DNA of 23,209 bases, from contig JAIPMN010019947.1 of the NCBI GenBank assembly GCA_020650975.1, positions 1-23,209 on the forward strand, in the 5' to 3' direction. The translations under genes were made by a program, and so were the position numbers. This DNA is from Apostichopus californicus. Taxonomy: Eukaryota; Echinodermata; Holothuroidea; Aspidochirotida; Stichopodidae. Below the pieces are notes generated by a model. The model was not told the origin of the DNA and made no database searches. It saw only the letters and a list, made by a program, of their open reading frames with translations. Within the stretch, counting starts at the first letter, position 1. Every line of letters starts with the position of its first letter. Below are positions 1-12,128 of this stretch, in pieces.

Positions 1-116
1 TATGATTTTTTAGTTAGATTTTGAGGAAGAGCAAGGTAGGTGCAGAAGATTTGTAAATTAATAAAAAAAACTGACAAGTTCTAACAATGACAAATTTTTT
101 TCACACTGTCTTTCAG

Positions 117-3100
117 AGGGTATTCAAACGAAGATGTATTAAAGTTGATCGCAGCTGCCAAGGCTTTAGGTGCTATATCAATCGATTTAAGCCAGAAGAA
201 TTTGGCTAAATTGCCCCAAGAACTCTACAGCTTACAAGAAATTGAGGTAAGTTTATAGTCAAGTAGCTTAAAGTGATAGAGGGAGATTATATGCCAGTTT
301 ATCAATTTACCTGTTTGGGAGTTACAATGCAATCTGTCGTCTGCCAGACAATCTCAAAAGCTGGTTTTGGTTGTCCGATCAGAAATCGGGTAGTCTCAGC
401 AACCATTAAAAATTTGCCCTGTAAACACAGCAATTCCTCCCATCTAACAGGGATTTATAATCAATGCAGAAAAGACACTTAAAGACTCTTTGATGAGATA
501 TTATACATTTGTTACGCAGGAAAGGTGTTAATTGCCTGAAGTTTATTGGAAGTTTTGCCTGCATGGCAGTGTATGTACAATAGTCAAAGAGAGTTGACAA
601 ACTGTGAATGGAAGTCTGGAGGGTGCAAAATCTGCCAAGATTGTTAGCCAGTGATTCATTTGATGGATAAAAGTTGAAGCTGGTTATTTCATCTGGAATG
701 TTAAGGTAAAAGTACTCCCTCTATTTTACAATAAAATTCTTTTGTGATATAACACTCCTGTACTGATTGAGTTGTCTCATTTTTCTTTTTTTCAGTATTT
801 GTATTTGGAGGGCAATTTGCTGGACTCTGTACCTGATGAAGTATTTGAAAAACTTCCTAATCTGAAATGGTTAGACCTCAGATACAACCAAATAAAGGTG
901 CTGCCTATAACATGTGCAAAACACAGGTAATTACAAATGGTTCTAGATCTCTAAATACTGCCATCAAAATGTATAGTAGTATATGTATGTATACTAGGAA
1001 AGTATGGTTTTCAAAACCAGCAGTCTTGAAATGATAAACTTAATGTTCTCGTCTATAATCAGAAGTTCCCTTTACTAAGGATCATTTCTTACACCGCTTC
1101 AATTTACAGATTTTTGAGAACTCTTCTTCTGGAAGGCAACTTGCTCACAGAGCTCCCTCCTGAACTAGGTAAGTTGTAAGATAGACACCTGGCGATACTT
1201 AAATAACTGATTGTGTTGTTGAAACTGTTGTAACTATGCATTCGAATACATGGCCATCAGATACATATTTTATATTTCGAGTTTATAAAGAGATGAGTAT
1301 CACCTTCAGAAGTTATTTTCTGAAATATACCTAATCCTACCCTAATTTGCAGGGCTAGAGTTGTTATTATTGCGAGGTCCTGCTTGCAGGAGGATCTAAA
1401 ATACATATATACATACATATTATTATCATCGTAAAGTCAATTAACTTGTTGATCGTTGATCTTCCAAAAGGTAAACAGCAACTGGCTTCTGTAATAACTA
1501 ACAAGAAAATTAATGAAATCTAGTGTCATTTACAGGAAGATTCCATAATTTTAAGGCAAAATTTGCAATTAGCTGTTCTTTCTGTAGTAATGAAAAAGTG
1601 CACCATTATTGACATAAATCAAGAGACAAATATAACCTGACATGTTACACATGGGAAGCTTGCTTGTAATTTCAAAGAATTTATATCTCTTACTTGAGCT
1701 AAACACACACTGGTCTTTACTGGCATCTCTTCAATCTTCTGAAAATACCTCACATTATATTATATTTTCATAGTGATGAGCTATTTTCTTTTGTCTGTCT
1801 TCAATATAAGGTCTGGTGAAGACTCTAACCGGATTAAACCTACGAGGGAATCCGCTGGAATTTCCACCCCAAAGGATCCTGGAGAAAGGCATTAAGGAAA
1901 TAATGAGATACCTGAGAGACGCTCTGACAATCAAAGACCAAAAACTAAAACACACTGGTGAGCACTTTTGTCTGTTTTTTTTTTTAAATCTTAATGTCTA
2001 CAGTATCAAGAAGCAATTGTGAGGTTTATACATCGAATAGAAAAGTAAGGATATGTCTGGCAAAACAGTATACTGGTTCCCAGCCAGTAGGCGAATCCAT
2101 CACTGCCTGCATCTGTAGGTGAAAAATTACGATTTGTTGACAATTGCAATTTTTCTGAAAGATTAAATAAATAAGAATATTTTTAATCTTAACAAAAGAA
2201 TATCTTTATTTTATTTTCCACTTTTTTGATAAAAAAATTAAAGAACTTAGAATCGAGGACCTGAATCTGGAAGACTCTACCACAGCTTCTTCAGAGAGTG
2301 ATTCAGAGTATGGCCCACACCGTCTCCTTGACGACCAAGATCAAAACCAGGCTTTCACGTCACCTAGCAGGCAGTCCATGTTTTCCACGACCAGCGGTGC
2401 GTCCGACCTAGAATTCCCCAGACCCAAGTCAGTCTCGTTGCACAAGCACATGACTTACGAGGAGTATCGGCAGCTGCAGTACGAGAAATTCAAGAGAGCT
2501 GGTGCTCTCGGTGTGTTAGGAAAAGACAGGTACCTAATCATGTTAACAAATGTTTATCTGTGTGTTTAGATGGAGGAAGATGGTTAGTCATTGCCCAATG
2601 CAAACTTCACTTTCAAAGATCAAATAGTCGTAAGTTTGAATTTCTTGGTCTGGGATATTTAAGAATCCGTTTTGCGTATTGAAATGTAATATTTTGTAAA
2701 ATAGCAATATAAATGTTGTAGTATATGTTTGTCAATGTTTGACATTTTTGGTCATGGTGGTTACCATGTCTAATATCAATCTGCCTTGCTGATTTCCGTA
2801 GATTGTAAAATGTAGGCTTTTAATCTTGTGTCAGAGAAAGTTGGATATGAAAAATAAATAACTGGAGAGCCTGTTTCATGCTGTTTGATTATCTTCTTCA
2901 TTTAAGCAGAAATATAAAATATAACAGCGACTGACTGTCTTAACAAGATTGCAAAAGCAGTTGGGTTACAGATGAAAACTAACCTATGATCCAAACTTCC
3001 ATAGGAGAAGTTGAATTTTGCTTAAGGGAGGATGCCATCAAATAAGGATGAATTGTAGGTGAAAAATTTGCCACTTTTGGTTTTGTTTTTTGTTTTTCCA

Positions 3101-6100
3101 TTACAGAAGGAAGAAGAAGAAGACAAAATCTAAGACTGCGAATCCCGTCTACATCGACCCAATGGAAGCAAGGTTTATGGAAGAGAGGAGGCTGGAAAAG
3201 TTAAAGAAACTGAAAGAGAAACAAGCTTTGATGGAACAGAGGTTGAAGTAAGTCAGTCATTGAGGTCAAAGGTCACAAGGATATGTTGATTAGGGGTCTG
3301 TTATTGAATCGATTATTATTTCAAATTTCCAAAAAAGCTGAAAGAGACAGAATGGAGCAGATATTTAGGGTTAGTCTGTTGTTAAGGTGTTATATCAGAT
3401 ATATTGATTAGTAGTTTATCCGTAACACAGGTTGTTTTATTAAAAGTGTTGAAACAAATTAAATGCACGATGCTCAGAATCATCCATTTATATAGAAAGT
3501 AATTACATCTGTTTTGATATCCTTCTTAAACTTTCTTTTATGTTTCAGTCAAGTTTTTCAAAAGATGCATTTCTCTTTGCGGAAATGAAATTTTACATTT
3601 GATAACATTGAAGATCATATTAGTGACAATTCAATTGCGTCACTGGAAATATTTCACCCAAGTCTGCGGCAAGCCGAAACCTTGTTAAATAAACCAAGAG
3701 TCCAAGGCGAGAGCTGCTTTGAATGTCCTGTACGGTCATTCACCAGATGAAATATTTTTATCAATATATGTAACCGTGATATCAACATACAATAATCCTT
3801 CATTCTGAACTGATAAACAAGAATTTTTTTTTTTTCAATCAAACTTGAATTATTGACTTTTCTTGGGAATTACATTAGTACTGCATTCACCCACACAAAT
3901 GGTAATCAGCAAGTAATAAACAATTCCATGATAGTTTCTAAGACATTTGTTTGCCTTGCCCGTTTGATCAGATGCAAGCCCAGACAAAAACATTGAAATT
4001 CCACCAAAACACAGTTCAGTATTGGAAATGAAAGATTAGTGAGATAATGACATGAAATGCAATCTTGAGATTTTGGTGTAACATTGTGCTTCTGAAAAGC
4101 GTAAGTGCTAGCCAGCTGTACGTAGGGTCAAAAACAATGTTCTAAAGAAGCACCCACTACATTGCTTACATGTGTATTGTTCTGCTTAAGGTAGCGAAAA
4201 AGACTGTCACTTATCTGGGCAAATATTTTGCATTTTGTCTTCTTTCAGAGACCAAAAGCTCTTGGAAGACTGGAGGGATGAATCTAAGGAGATGCAGAGA
4301 AAACATTACATAAGAGCTGTGAGGCAAGGCAAAACAGGTGAGTGGAATGTAGCCATCCGTACAGTTTGAAGCAGATTTTATGAGTGAAGATAAATTTGAT
4401 ACTAATGCTGTGACTGGCTCCTTCTCTTTTTTCAAAGTGTTTTATTTTCTACATTTCTTTTTGTAGTTCCGATTTGTTTTCTTGATTAAGTTGACAAGAC
4501 CATATTGTACAAATGATGAGACTTTAAAGGAGTATCTATACGTTGATCATGAAACTTTACTATTGAGTCTCTTCTATACCACAATGCAATATCAGTCCAC
4601 TCCTTTAAATTGAAAAATATGCATTAAATTTAAGCTAGACCCAATTTCAAGCATCAAGACGTATAGCAGATGGCACAAACAATGGAATGTGGACATCTGG
4701 TCAATAGCAGGGGAGAGGTGGGTTGGCAATAATGGGGGCCATCACATTTAATGGCCGGAATGTTTGGGCAGAATAGGTCATGAAAATAGAGGGGGTACTT
4801 CACTGCTGATGCAAGGCAAGCAGTCGTTAACAAATCGTCAGCCCATGTTTCTTCTTTTCGGTGTACTTTTCGGTGTACTGATATACTCTTTTAATACTTT
4901 TAATACTTAATCCTGATATACTCTTTTAATACTTTGATATACTGTTTAATATCTCCTGGCAAACAGTGATCAATTTTTTGTACAGCCAGCACACTTTTAT
5001 GGCTTGTAATCAATCAGTTACTATCTCTTAAGACTAAGTAATCGATTTACATGTCCAGGGCAACATGAATAAAGATTTTGATTTTGTCAAACTTGTATTT
5101 TCCATGGATCTTAGTTACTTCTCTTTCCTCCATCCCAGATTTCACAGATCCAATGAAGTTTCCATACGACGTCAATGGTGATTACTTGCAGATTCTGAGC
5201 AAGGAGGAGAGGATTAAGGTATTTTGAAAATGTTCTTCTTTTCATTGAAATTTCATAGAAAGCAGTTATTTTTATTAGATCATTTCCACTGAAATGCATC
5301 TTTATGTTCCACCTGCAGTTTTAACCCCCCCTACCTCCCTTCCCCTCCCACCTTAATAATTCATATCATAATTGGTCAGTACTTTAATGAAGATGTTTCA
5401 ATAGCAAACAATTATTAGCAGAAATCAAGTAAGGTAGAGGAATAGTGAATTGATGAGAGAAAAACAAATTCTGGCTTGGAAAATGATCATGGAATATGAA
5501 AACGAATGCAATTATTGTTTTCGTACTGCCGTTAAGATTTTAATGTAAAATGATTGATATTTTACTACTAATCATTTGCAAGTCTGAAACTCAGTCAAAC
5601 ACGTTTAATTTGTTTTTTTGAGATCATTTTATAAAGCAAAACATCACAATCCAGTATGGACTGAAATAGTTTGAATAGCAAATTTGGTTTTATCGACTTA
5701 TTATGTTATTATTTATTGTATTACTCTATTTTGCAGAAGGAACTCTCAGATAAACTGGAAAGGGAAAGGAAAACAAAACCAGGCTCAAGACAGAAGTCAG
5801 ACAAAGCAAAGTATGTAAAACTTCCTTTATTGTTTTAAAAAAAATGTAGAAAGATGCTTATCACAAAAACAGAAAAATGTAGAGCTGATTTTTTTGGATA
5901 TTGTATTCATCCCCAATGACATGGAATTTCTTAAAGTCTTTCTTACCATTCCTCCCCGCTGAAGTAAAGCTCTCCTGTCATTGTGTCGTTTCTTGAATTT
6001 TCCCACAATTTCCCCATGGGGAGGGGCTCGACCAGGATTAAACAATCCACACATCTGGTCGTACAACTTTATTGAAAAACCTTAGCGATAGAGTTGGTAG

Positions 6101-8841
6101 CTTTTTGAGACATTCGGTCATCTCAGGCAACGGATGATCCTTACAAATCAGCCGTTGAAGAACTACATGTCATGTACATCTTACATAAGAATCTGTTAAG
6201 AAATGTCCCTGGACAGCATATTCTGTACAGTAACTTAATTATGCAGCTGAGAATGACATGAAATCTTACCTATATAGTGTCAGTTTTCACAGTGTTTTAC
6301 AAAAAAAAATTTGTAATGGAAAACACTGACTTGGGAATTGCATAGGAAATTTGTAAGATGGGAGAAAATTTGGGTAAACCAGAATTAAAAACAGTGACAT
6401 AGGTACAGTATACTAGTCATTTTTGACAAAGGGAGTTATCTAGCTCTTGGTTGGTGGTGATATTCTTGTGAGCAATGGGTGATAGGGGGGGGGGGTATGG
6501 GTTTGGGGTGCAAGTCACTAGCCACGGTAGCTTACATAGCCTGGGAGCCATGGATCACATCGCAAATACTTTTTTTTTTGGCTTTTTGAAAGGTAATAAA
6601 ATAATAAATTGGTGATAATATTCTCTAGGTATTCACTCACTGTGATCATTGGAAGTGAATTCTTCAACTATTTCATTACTTTTTAATTTACAACAACATA
6701 AGTGCCAGTTGTGTACTGGATGTTGTCCTCTCTCAAATGACCTTTGAAATAGTATCATTTAGTAGTGTTGTTACCGTTAATTCATGAGATTGCTGTCTTT
6801 TGTAGGTTGGAGAGAGACAAACAGTTGATGGAGAAGATTAAGCAACATACTCAGAGGGTGCAAGAAAGAAAGAACAGACCCAAAGGCAACCCACAGGAGC
6901 AAATGGAAGCTGCCAAGAGAGACCTAGATCTGGTAAGGAACTAAGGATATACTCCACTGTCATCAATCACTATTGATAAATCGATACAACCGGCATGTTT
7001 CTGGTTCTAGTCGTTTTGCAAACTTTGTGTATTTCATGAATCAATAACTGTAACTGAGCCAACATTACGTTGTCTGCACATTCGTGCATGTGAGATCTTC
7101 ATAATAACTCTTATACCGTGCATGCTGTACAGTTTCAGTCTATTGCTAGTCATTTTTTATTCCTTGCCGAAGGCCGAAGGAATCTATGCGATGACAATTT
7201 GCTTCAATTGTTTCAAGTTTCATAATGTTCAAACAGGAAGGATATAGGAGAGGGAACAGCTTAACCATTCACTGTTACATCAGCTACTGTAGATTCTTTT
7301 AAGCGCGTAAAGCCTTTAGTTGTGTTTATGTATGTATGTATGTATTTTAGATCCTCCTGCAAGCAGGAACTTGCGAAGAAGCCACCATTGGCTTATCAAA
7401 GCCGCAAGCTGACCGAAGTCAGTCTCTTAGATTCATATTTAACGTCCATGATTATGAATTGTCAATTGCCAACAACTCTCTAACTGGACGACATACATTA
7501 ATCTTGGAGTGACTCAATCTCGGGACCTTATGATTGAAAGGCACCGGCGTTAACCACTGAGCTAACACTCATTAGTTCATTGTGTTCATTCATAGTTCAT
7601 TGTGTTCTTCACGTCTGTTCCATACTTTCTTGAAAGAAGAGGCGCTTCAGGGCTCATGATTTGAATAAACACTTAGCAACACTTGTAATGAATTTTGTAC
7701 ATTTTATCAAGCCTTCTGGGTCTTAGCTTGTTTCAAACCTTGTGAAGGGATGAAGCAAACAGCTAATTCTGCAATAGTGTCTCTAAAATCACATGTAACT
7801 CTGACAACAGCCATAAAATTATAAATCTTTCTTTCTTAAATACTAAACCATATCATTGCATTATATGCTACATGTCATACTTATCTTGTCCCTCTCAAAA
7901 CTAAGTTTGAGAAAGAACAAGAAGAAATATTCAGTTTCATCTCATTTTCATTTCACTTGATCTTTTCCAGCTTCCAAATCCTGTCGCCTTTTCGTACATT
8001 TCCCGATACTTGTAAAATAGTATTTTGGTAATCCATCATACACTTGCTTATCACACTTTGCTGTGAATCTGTTTTCTTCTTTTTGCTTTTTTATAAATAA
8101 ATTCTTATTACAATTATTAGTGTGAACTGAAAAAAAAGAGGCTTGCAGTGATTTGAAAGATAACTGCATGGTAGGGGGTATATTTGTCATTTTAATTAGG
8201 TTCCTACAGCTGCACTTTGTAGTGTCAATTCATGTCTCTTTTACCCGAGATAATGTTAGAAAACCTTGACAGAAAACAAACTAGAAAACAAATTATTGTC
8301 AACCTTGGGTTCACAATTTCTCACAAGATCTATCATTTTCCTTGTGTGTATTGTGATTTAAAGTTTTTAGAACAATAATGTTGTAGATTAACAATTTTTT
8401 TTCTTAATTCTTCCTTCTTCGACAAAAACGTAATATTAAAATTATTCTTTGCAATAAAAGGAACTTAAATTTTGGATTACTTGAAGTGAAAAAGTCATAA
8501 AAATAGTGTGTTTGTGTTTCTATCCTTTTTTTGTGACAAATTTTCACCTGATTGCATTTACTTTGTGTGACATTTACTGCATCCTTCTACCTTCGGCTTG
8601 CTGTTAAATGAAATGAAAACCTTGCCTGCAGTGTATAATAGGCTAAGTCGTCTATAATTTCTTCTTGGCACTAAAATCTTGAAAAACACTCAGGCTTATC
8701 ATCAATTCATCATCATTATCGTCTAACTTGTTTTTTTTTTACCCACAGGCCAATAAATTACAAGGACAGGTGAGCGATCGGAGACGAGATTTGGAATATC
8801 GATTCAGGGCATTCACAGGAGACGCTTCACCGGTACCTTGA
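117..8841 (+). CDS. LRRC27: LRRC27-like leucine-rich repeat protein, 5'-partial, 11 exons
   Basis: Exons are 117-246, 796-926, 1110-1168, 1811-1957, 2244-2529, 3107-3247, 4249-4337, 5139-5218, 5737-5810, 6806-6932 and 8749-8841 (TGA 8839-8841). All joints are GT-AG and keep frame, giving 451 residues in the window. The first exon opens with the last base of a split codon after a clear acceptor (tgtctttcag), so the start codon lies upstream of the window. Residues 18-135 hold about five leucine-rich repeats (LYLEGNLL, LDLRYNQIKVLP, LLLEGNLLTELPP, LNLRGNPLEFPP). A Ser/Asp-rich stretch follows (about 157-200), then a basic run (RRKKKKTKSK, 251-260) and a Glu/Lys-rich probable coiled coil (about 265-420). 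The order of LRRs then coiled coil matches LRRC27, a family of unknown molecular role; human LRRC27 is about 530 residues. No catalytic motif is seen. The exon 5 acceptor (attaaag) is weak, but the next AG would bring in a TGA. Family assignment is from remembered similarity. Confidence 0.88.
1370..1424 (+). repeat. 3' fragment of a SINE-like repeat, inverted relative to the copy at 7327-7570
   Basis: A 29-base core at 1379-1407 is the exact reverse complement of 7339-7367. It contains cctgcttgcagg (a small hairpin) followed by aggatctaaaatacata. Both copies run into an ACAT/ATGT microsatellite, here at about 1401-1420. Only the 3' part of the element is present, which fits 5' truncation. It lies in LRRC27 intron 3. 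Confidence 0.7.
3248..4248 (+). other. LRRC27 intron 6 (about 1 kb)
   Basis: This is an AT-rich intron with donor GTAAGT and acceptor tctttcag. I see no second gene, RNA gene or clear repeat in it. The other introns over 500 bases without a recognised feature (247-795, 2530-3106 and 5219-5736) are likewise plain. Intron 8 (5219-5736) begins with a short C-rich, polypyrimidine stretch near 5326-5352. Confidence 0.6.
4879..4950. repeat. short tandem repeat in LRRC27 intron 7
   Basis: The unit tgatatactcttttaatact recurs at about 4879 and 4914, with a shortened third copy at about 4935. A smaller repeat, ctttt-cggtgtact, lies just before it. It appears to be simple replication slippage. Confidence 0.75.
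6290..6328. repeat. hairpin-forming inverted repeat in LRRC27 intron 9
   Basis: The arms cagtgtttt and aaaacactg pair perfectly, and inside them acaaa pairs with tttgt around an A-rich loop, leaving a 5-base bulge. The flanks (gtcagttttc and the outer actgac) suggest a degraded end of a small foldback element, but this is not established. Confidence 0.5.
6485..6495 (+). repeat. 11-base poly-G run in LRRC27 intron 9
   Basis: Eleven consecutive G residues are followed within 20 bases by GGG and GGGG runs, so the RNA could form a G-quadruplex. The length of such a run is also prone to sequencing error. It lies within an otherwise AT-rich intron. Confidence 0.8.
6933..8748 (+). other. LRRC27 intron 10 (about 1.8 kb)
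   Basis: This is the largest intron in the window. It holds the SINE at 7327-7570. Just before the SINE is an inverted-repeat patch (tgccgaaggccgaaggaa, near 7168-7186), and just after it a local duplication of agttcattgtgttc (about 7574-7606). The rest, to the acceptor at 8748 (a long T tract, then acccacag), is AT-rich and shows no recognisable gene. Confidence 0.6.
7327..7570 (-). mobile_element. tRNA-derived SINE with a microsatellite tail, in LRRC27 intron 10
   Basis: Read on the minus strand, 7570-7505 looks like a degenerate tRNA head. It begins GAGTGTTAGCTCAGTGGTTA, where TAGCTCAGTGG fits a pol III A box, and ends near GATTGAGTCACTCC, a weak B box. The first and last five bases of the head (GAGTG and CACTC) can pair like an acceptor stem. 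A body of about 130 bases follows, then the shared core at 7367-7339 and an ACAT microsatellite tail at about 7346-7327. A second partial copy lies at 1370-1424. A 7-base match, aacacaa, on both flanks may be a decayed target-site duplication. The repeat may extend further, to about 7166. The SINE call is inferred from structure and copy number, not from a database. Confidence 0.65.
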
Positions 8842-10143
8842 GGTCATCGCAAAAACCTACGACTGCTAATTATCAGCGCTGCAAATCCGAAAGGACTTGA
8901 CAGGAGGGATGAAAGCTTTCCCCAAAAATGATTCATTTACTGCATAAAACAGTATTCTGAAGCAAGCAGTAACTGCTGGTGGATATGAAGACCTGCCTCA
9001 TTTGCAATTTATACAGAGAGGTTTTATGTTTTCACTTTGAGGGGCAGCGTATTTTGCCGTATTTCACATTATTTTCATGTTTACAAGTTGAAAGTTATGC
9101 ACCAGTTATATAACTTGTATAAATGTACATGTCTGCAGAAGATGAAAATATATTCCGTCCACTCATGCAAGGCTGTAGCCATCCTGTCATTTATGCATAG
9201 GATTTATCTACATCTCAATATGCAGGTTCCTGTTAGCATTCAAGTAAAATCTAACATGTACCATTTCTTTCCAACCATATTGATCATGTGTCACAGAGTG
9301 ACTTTGCTTCGAATGGAATGACAGTGTCACAAATCACAATCGCAGAAAACTATGACCCTCCAAGTTCTACCCAAGAACCACTGTTCAAGCTAAACATTGT
9401 CTTGCAACCCTCACACAAATTCAATGACAAAAATACATCATTATTTATTTCACCATTCTGTTTAATAAGATTAAATTATATGGTTTTGCCCTTCAGATCT
9501 TTAAACACCAAAGTAGAAGTAAATTGACATAAATACTACCGCTCTCCTCATCATTAACGAATGTTTGAAGTTTCGAAATATTATTCATTTATATTTCTGC
9601 TGTTCTTTGTGTTAAAGTAAATTTGAATGCTGCATATTATTTAAAATGAAAGAGAAAGCAGTTTGAGTTTGAGTATTTATTTATCTTGAATTGAACTTTA
9701 TGGACATAATCTATATGTTTGTTTGTTTCTTCATTGACATGGAGAGTTTTCTTATTTTTTTTTTTATTTGATTTGATTAACTCTGGAGGGGCTAATATAA
9801 AAGATATGCATTGATATTATTATTACATAATATTTCAAGTTAGCTTATGTAGTTAGCTTAATGCAAAATTGATGTGCTATGTTGCTCTTACATCATGTTA
9901 CAAGTCTCTACTCTGTTTCTTTAGCAATCATTTTCATTTGAAGAACACTGTTTAATGATTACACTTACTCTTCCTGAAGTTGGAAGCCAGATCAGCAGAC
10001 AAGTTTTTTACCACGTCAGAAAACAGGTGGGCAAATTTAGCATAAACTGAAAACTTCCATGGAAAAGTATTTTAATAGCTGAAAACCACTGCAATGGCTC
10101 TGATCCAAGATGATTCTTGTTGGATAGATTTATTCGTTGTTAG

Positions 10144-10149
10144 AATAAA
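10144..10149 (+). terminator. candidate poly(A) signal AATAAA for LRRC27
   Basis: It is the first exact plus-strand AATAAA after the LRRC27 stop, about 1.3 kb downstream. An ATTAAA variant occurs earlier, near 9470, and another AATAAA near 10749. Which is used cannot be told from sequence. Confidence 0.35.
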
Positions 10150-10568
10150 ACATTCCTTAAATGGCATTATTATAACATTGGTATCATTTTTGTTTTGTAT
10201 TTCTTTGTTGTATGTTTAGTAAATGCACCTCATTTGCATGTAAGACAGCTTCAAGGATTACTGTTACTTAAAAAAGTGGTGACATTAAATCTTACAAATT
10301 GCCTGTAAGACTACCAACCAAACCTCATTCTTTCACAAACCACAAGTTGCTACAGCAACGATCTTATTGTAGCAATGATCTTATTAGTTCACCTAGTATG
10401 TTAGAACACAGTTCTGTACTCAATTTTGCAGTACATAGCATGAAGTTTGAATATGGACACAGTACCAGTTTACCATTCAATGCAATGTACATCGGCAGCT
10501 TTTATTTGTGGATCTGCTCCCAAAACCGATATTACTCACATGTCTAGGTCCTGACTTCAAAACCTCTA

Positions 10569-10589
10569 CACAGTCCCATAGGGACTGTG
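10569..10589. repeat. perfect 9-bp-arm hairpin
   Basis: cacagtccc and gggactgtg are perfect reverse complements separated by ata. It stands alone in the LRRC27-HTRA2 intergenic region. It could be an RNA 3'-end structure or chance. Confidence 0.6.
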
Positions 10590-12013
10590 CATTGGGTGAC
10601 ACAGACAAAATGTATCACTGTTCTTAGCTACATTCAGGGATAAGCTTCTTCCGCAAAGTTATCGGAATCCTGTGATTTGCTTTCTTTAGCCTCCGCCATT
10701 GCACGGCTACCATTTCCGTGAATTTCTTGGGCAGAATAGATTATTACAAATAAAAAATATATATAAAAGAAACAGTCATTAAAAAAAGACCTTTTTCACT
10801 AATATGGTGTTCATTTCTAATTGTGTATTGACATCAAGTGTGAATACTTTTACTGGTTATCTGAAGTATAAGGCCAAATATAAGGAATGGTGTGCCTCAC
10901 TTTCATACTTTGCCAAATTATACCACCTTGAGCTCAGAATACTTTGATAAACCATTTTATCATCTCCTTCTGTATTTACATTTTGATCAATCCTTTTTTC
11001 ACCATTTTCTTTTCCAATTCTAGAGATGTGTTTGAAATGGAAAGAAACACATTGAGTAGTTTTACATACATACTTTGACTTCCAAACAGCGCTCAATTAA
11101 ATTAAAGTGGTTAAAGTGGTTTGGAAGCAATAGTGATGACCCATAAGTGATGATTCTGGAATGACGCATAATTATGGTTAGCAAAGACTATAAAACTCAA
11201 TCATGTTCGGCTCTTTAGAAAACTTTATACATTCATATCTAAAGTGGTTCTTTATCAAGTCTAAAGTCAATAGCTCTTTCACTGGGTATAATGAGGATGC
11301 TTTTCTGATCGTTGGCATGTAGATCAGTGAAAACTTAAACGTTTTTCTTATCCTGTCAAGAACCAAGCATCAAATGTTGCCAAACCAAAGTTGCATTTTT
11401 AAACTTAAGAATGTCTCAAGTGGATTAAATTTAATAGCAAAGAAAGGGCACAGCAAAAAAAGCCCATCTCAAAACCAAAAAAACACAGTTTATCACAAGA
11501 GTAAATTTGTAAGGTATCATACAAAGATAAAAAAAAAACAAATCCTATGTAAATCACTACCGAATGGCAGCAGTTTTTAGGGTTTAGCATCAAAATCAAG
11601 AAAATCATTGTGAAAGAATTGCATGATGAGTCCATGGAAGACTTTCATACGGAGGTATTCACATTCCAAACAAAATGCAAACATGTTATAATGTGATACA
11701 TTTCTCATGAGACTCACCAACATTAATGACCAATATCCATGGATAAACAAATTATAATATTAATGATATGGTGAGATTTGATATTAATGTTATTGTTTAC
11801 ATCCAAGTTGGGAACATTTTCTGTAATGTTCTTTAAAGTCTTAACCTTTGTGGTCCAGCCACTTTCACAGACAAATTGTTAGTGCTTTTCAAAACATTTT
11901 TCTCCAAATGTAACAAGGTATTGAATGGCCCAATGAAGATCTCACCAAAGTTCCTATATATGTACCTCTTGATGCTATCGTTTGGTAGAGAATATTTCAA
12001 CAGGAAACTGTTA

Positions 12014-12019
12014 TTTAAT
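12014..12019 (-). terminator. candidate poly(A) signal ATTAAA for HTRA2
   Basis: Read on the minus strand, ATTAAA lies about 110 bases after the HTRA2 stop at 12129. It is a common variant signal. The nearest exact AATAAA on this strand that I found is much farther away, at about 10501-10506. Confidence 0.3.
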
Positions 12020-12128
12020 TATCCGATTGCAGAGGTTGCATGGATCCATTATTCTGCTTTTTCCACCCATGTGAAACCATAACATCTGCTAGGAGTCATG
12101 GATTGTATCCTTTTCAAACTTGCTGTGC

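Larger units (their letters stand above)
8842..12128. other. convergent 3' UTR and intergenic region between LRRC27 and HTRA2
   Basis: About 3.3 kb of AT-rich DNA lies between the LRRC27 stop (plus) and the HTRA2 stop (minus). The open frames here are short and have no family signature. It holds candidate poly(A) signals for both genes, a 21-base perfect hairpin at 10569-10589, a short local duplication of agcaacgatcttattg-like units at about 10354-10386, and a small open frame on the minus strand at 10634-10699. I find no tRNA or clear mobile element. Confidence 0.6.

Noticed and set aside
5827..6066. Minus-strand open frame of 79 codons in LRRC27 intron 9
   Set aside because: No family resemblance is seen. 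The composition looks like intron sequence with a small palindrome (ccccatgggg).
7321..7346. CRISPR-like or regulatory direct repeats (ATGT units)
   Set aside because: This is a simple tetranucleotide microsatellite forming the SINE tail.
7948..8190. Minus-strand open frame of 80 codons in LRRC27 intron 10
   Set aside because: It is low in complexity, Lys/Asn-rich from AT-rich DNA, and has no motif or splice context.
9037..9527. Two overlapping plus-strand open frames after the LRRC27 stop
   Set aside because: They lie in the likely LRRC27 3' UTR, have weak starts and resemble no protein I know.
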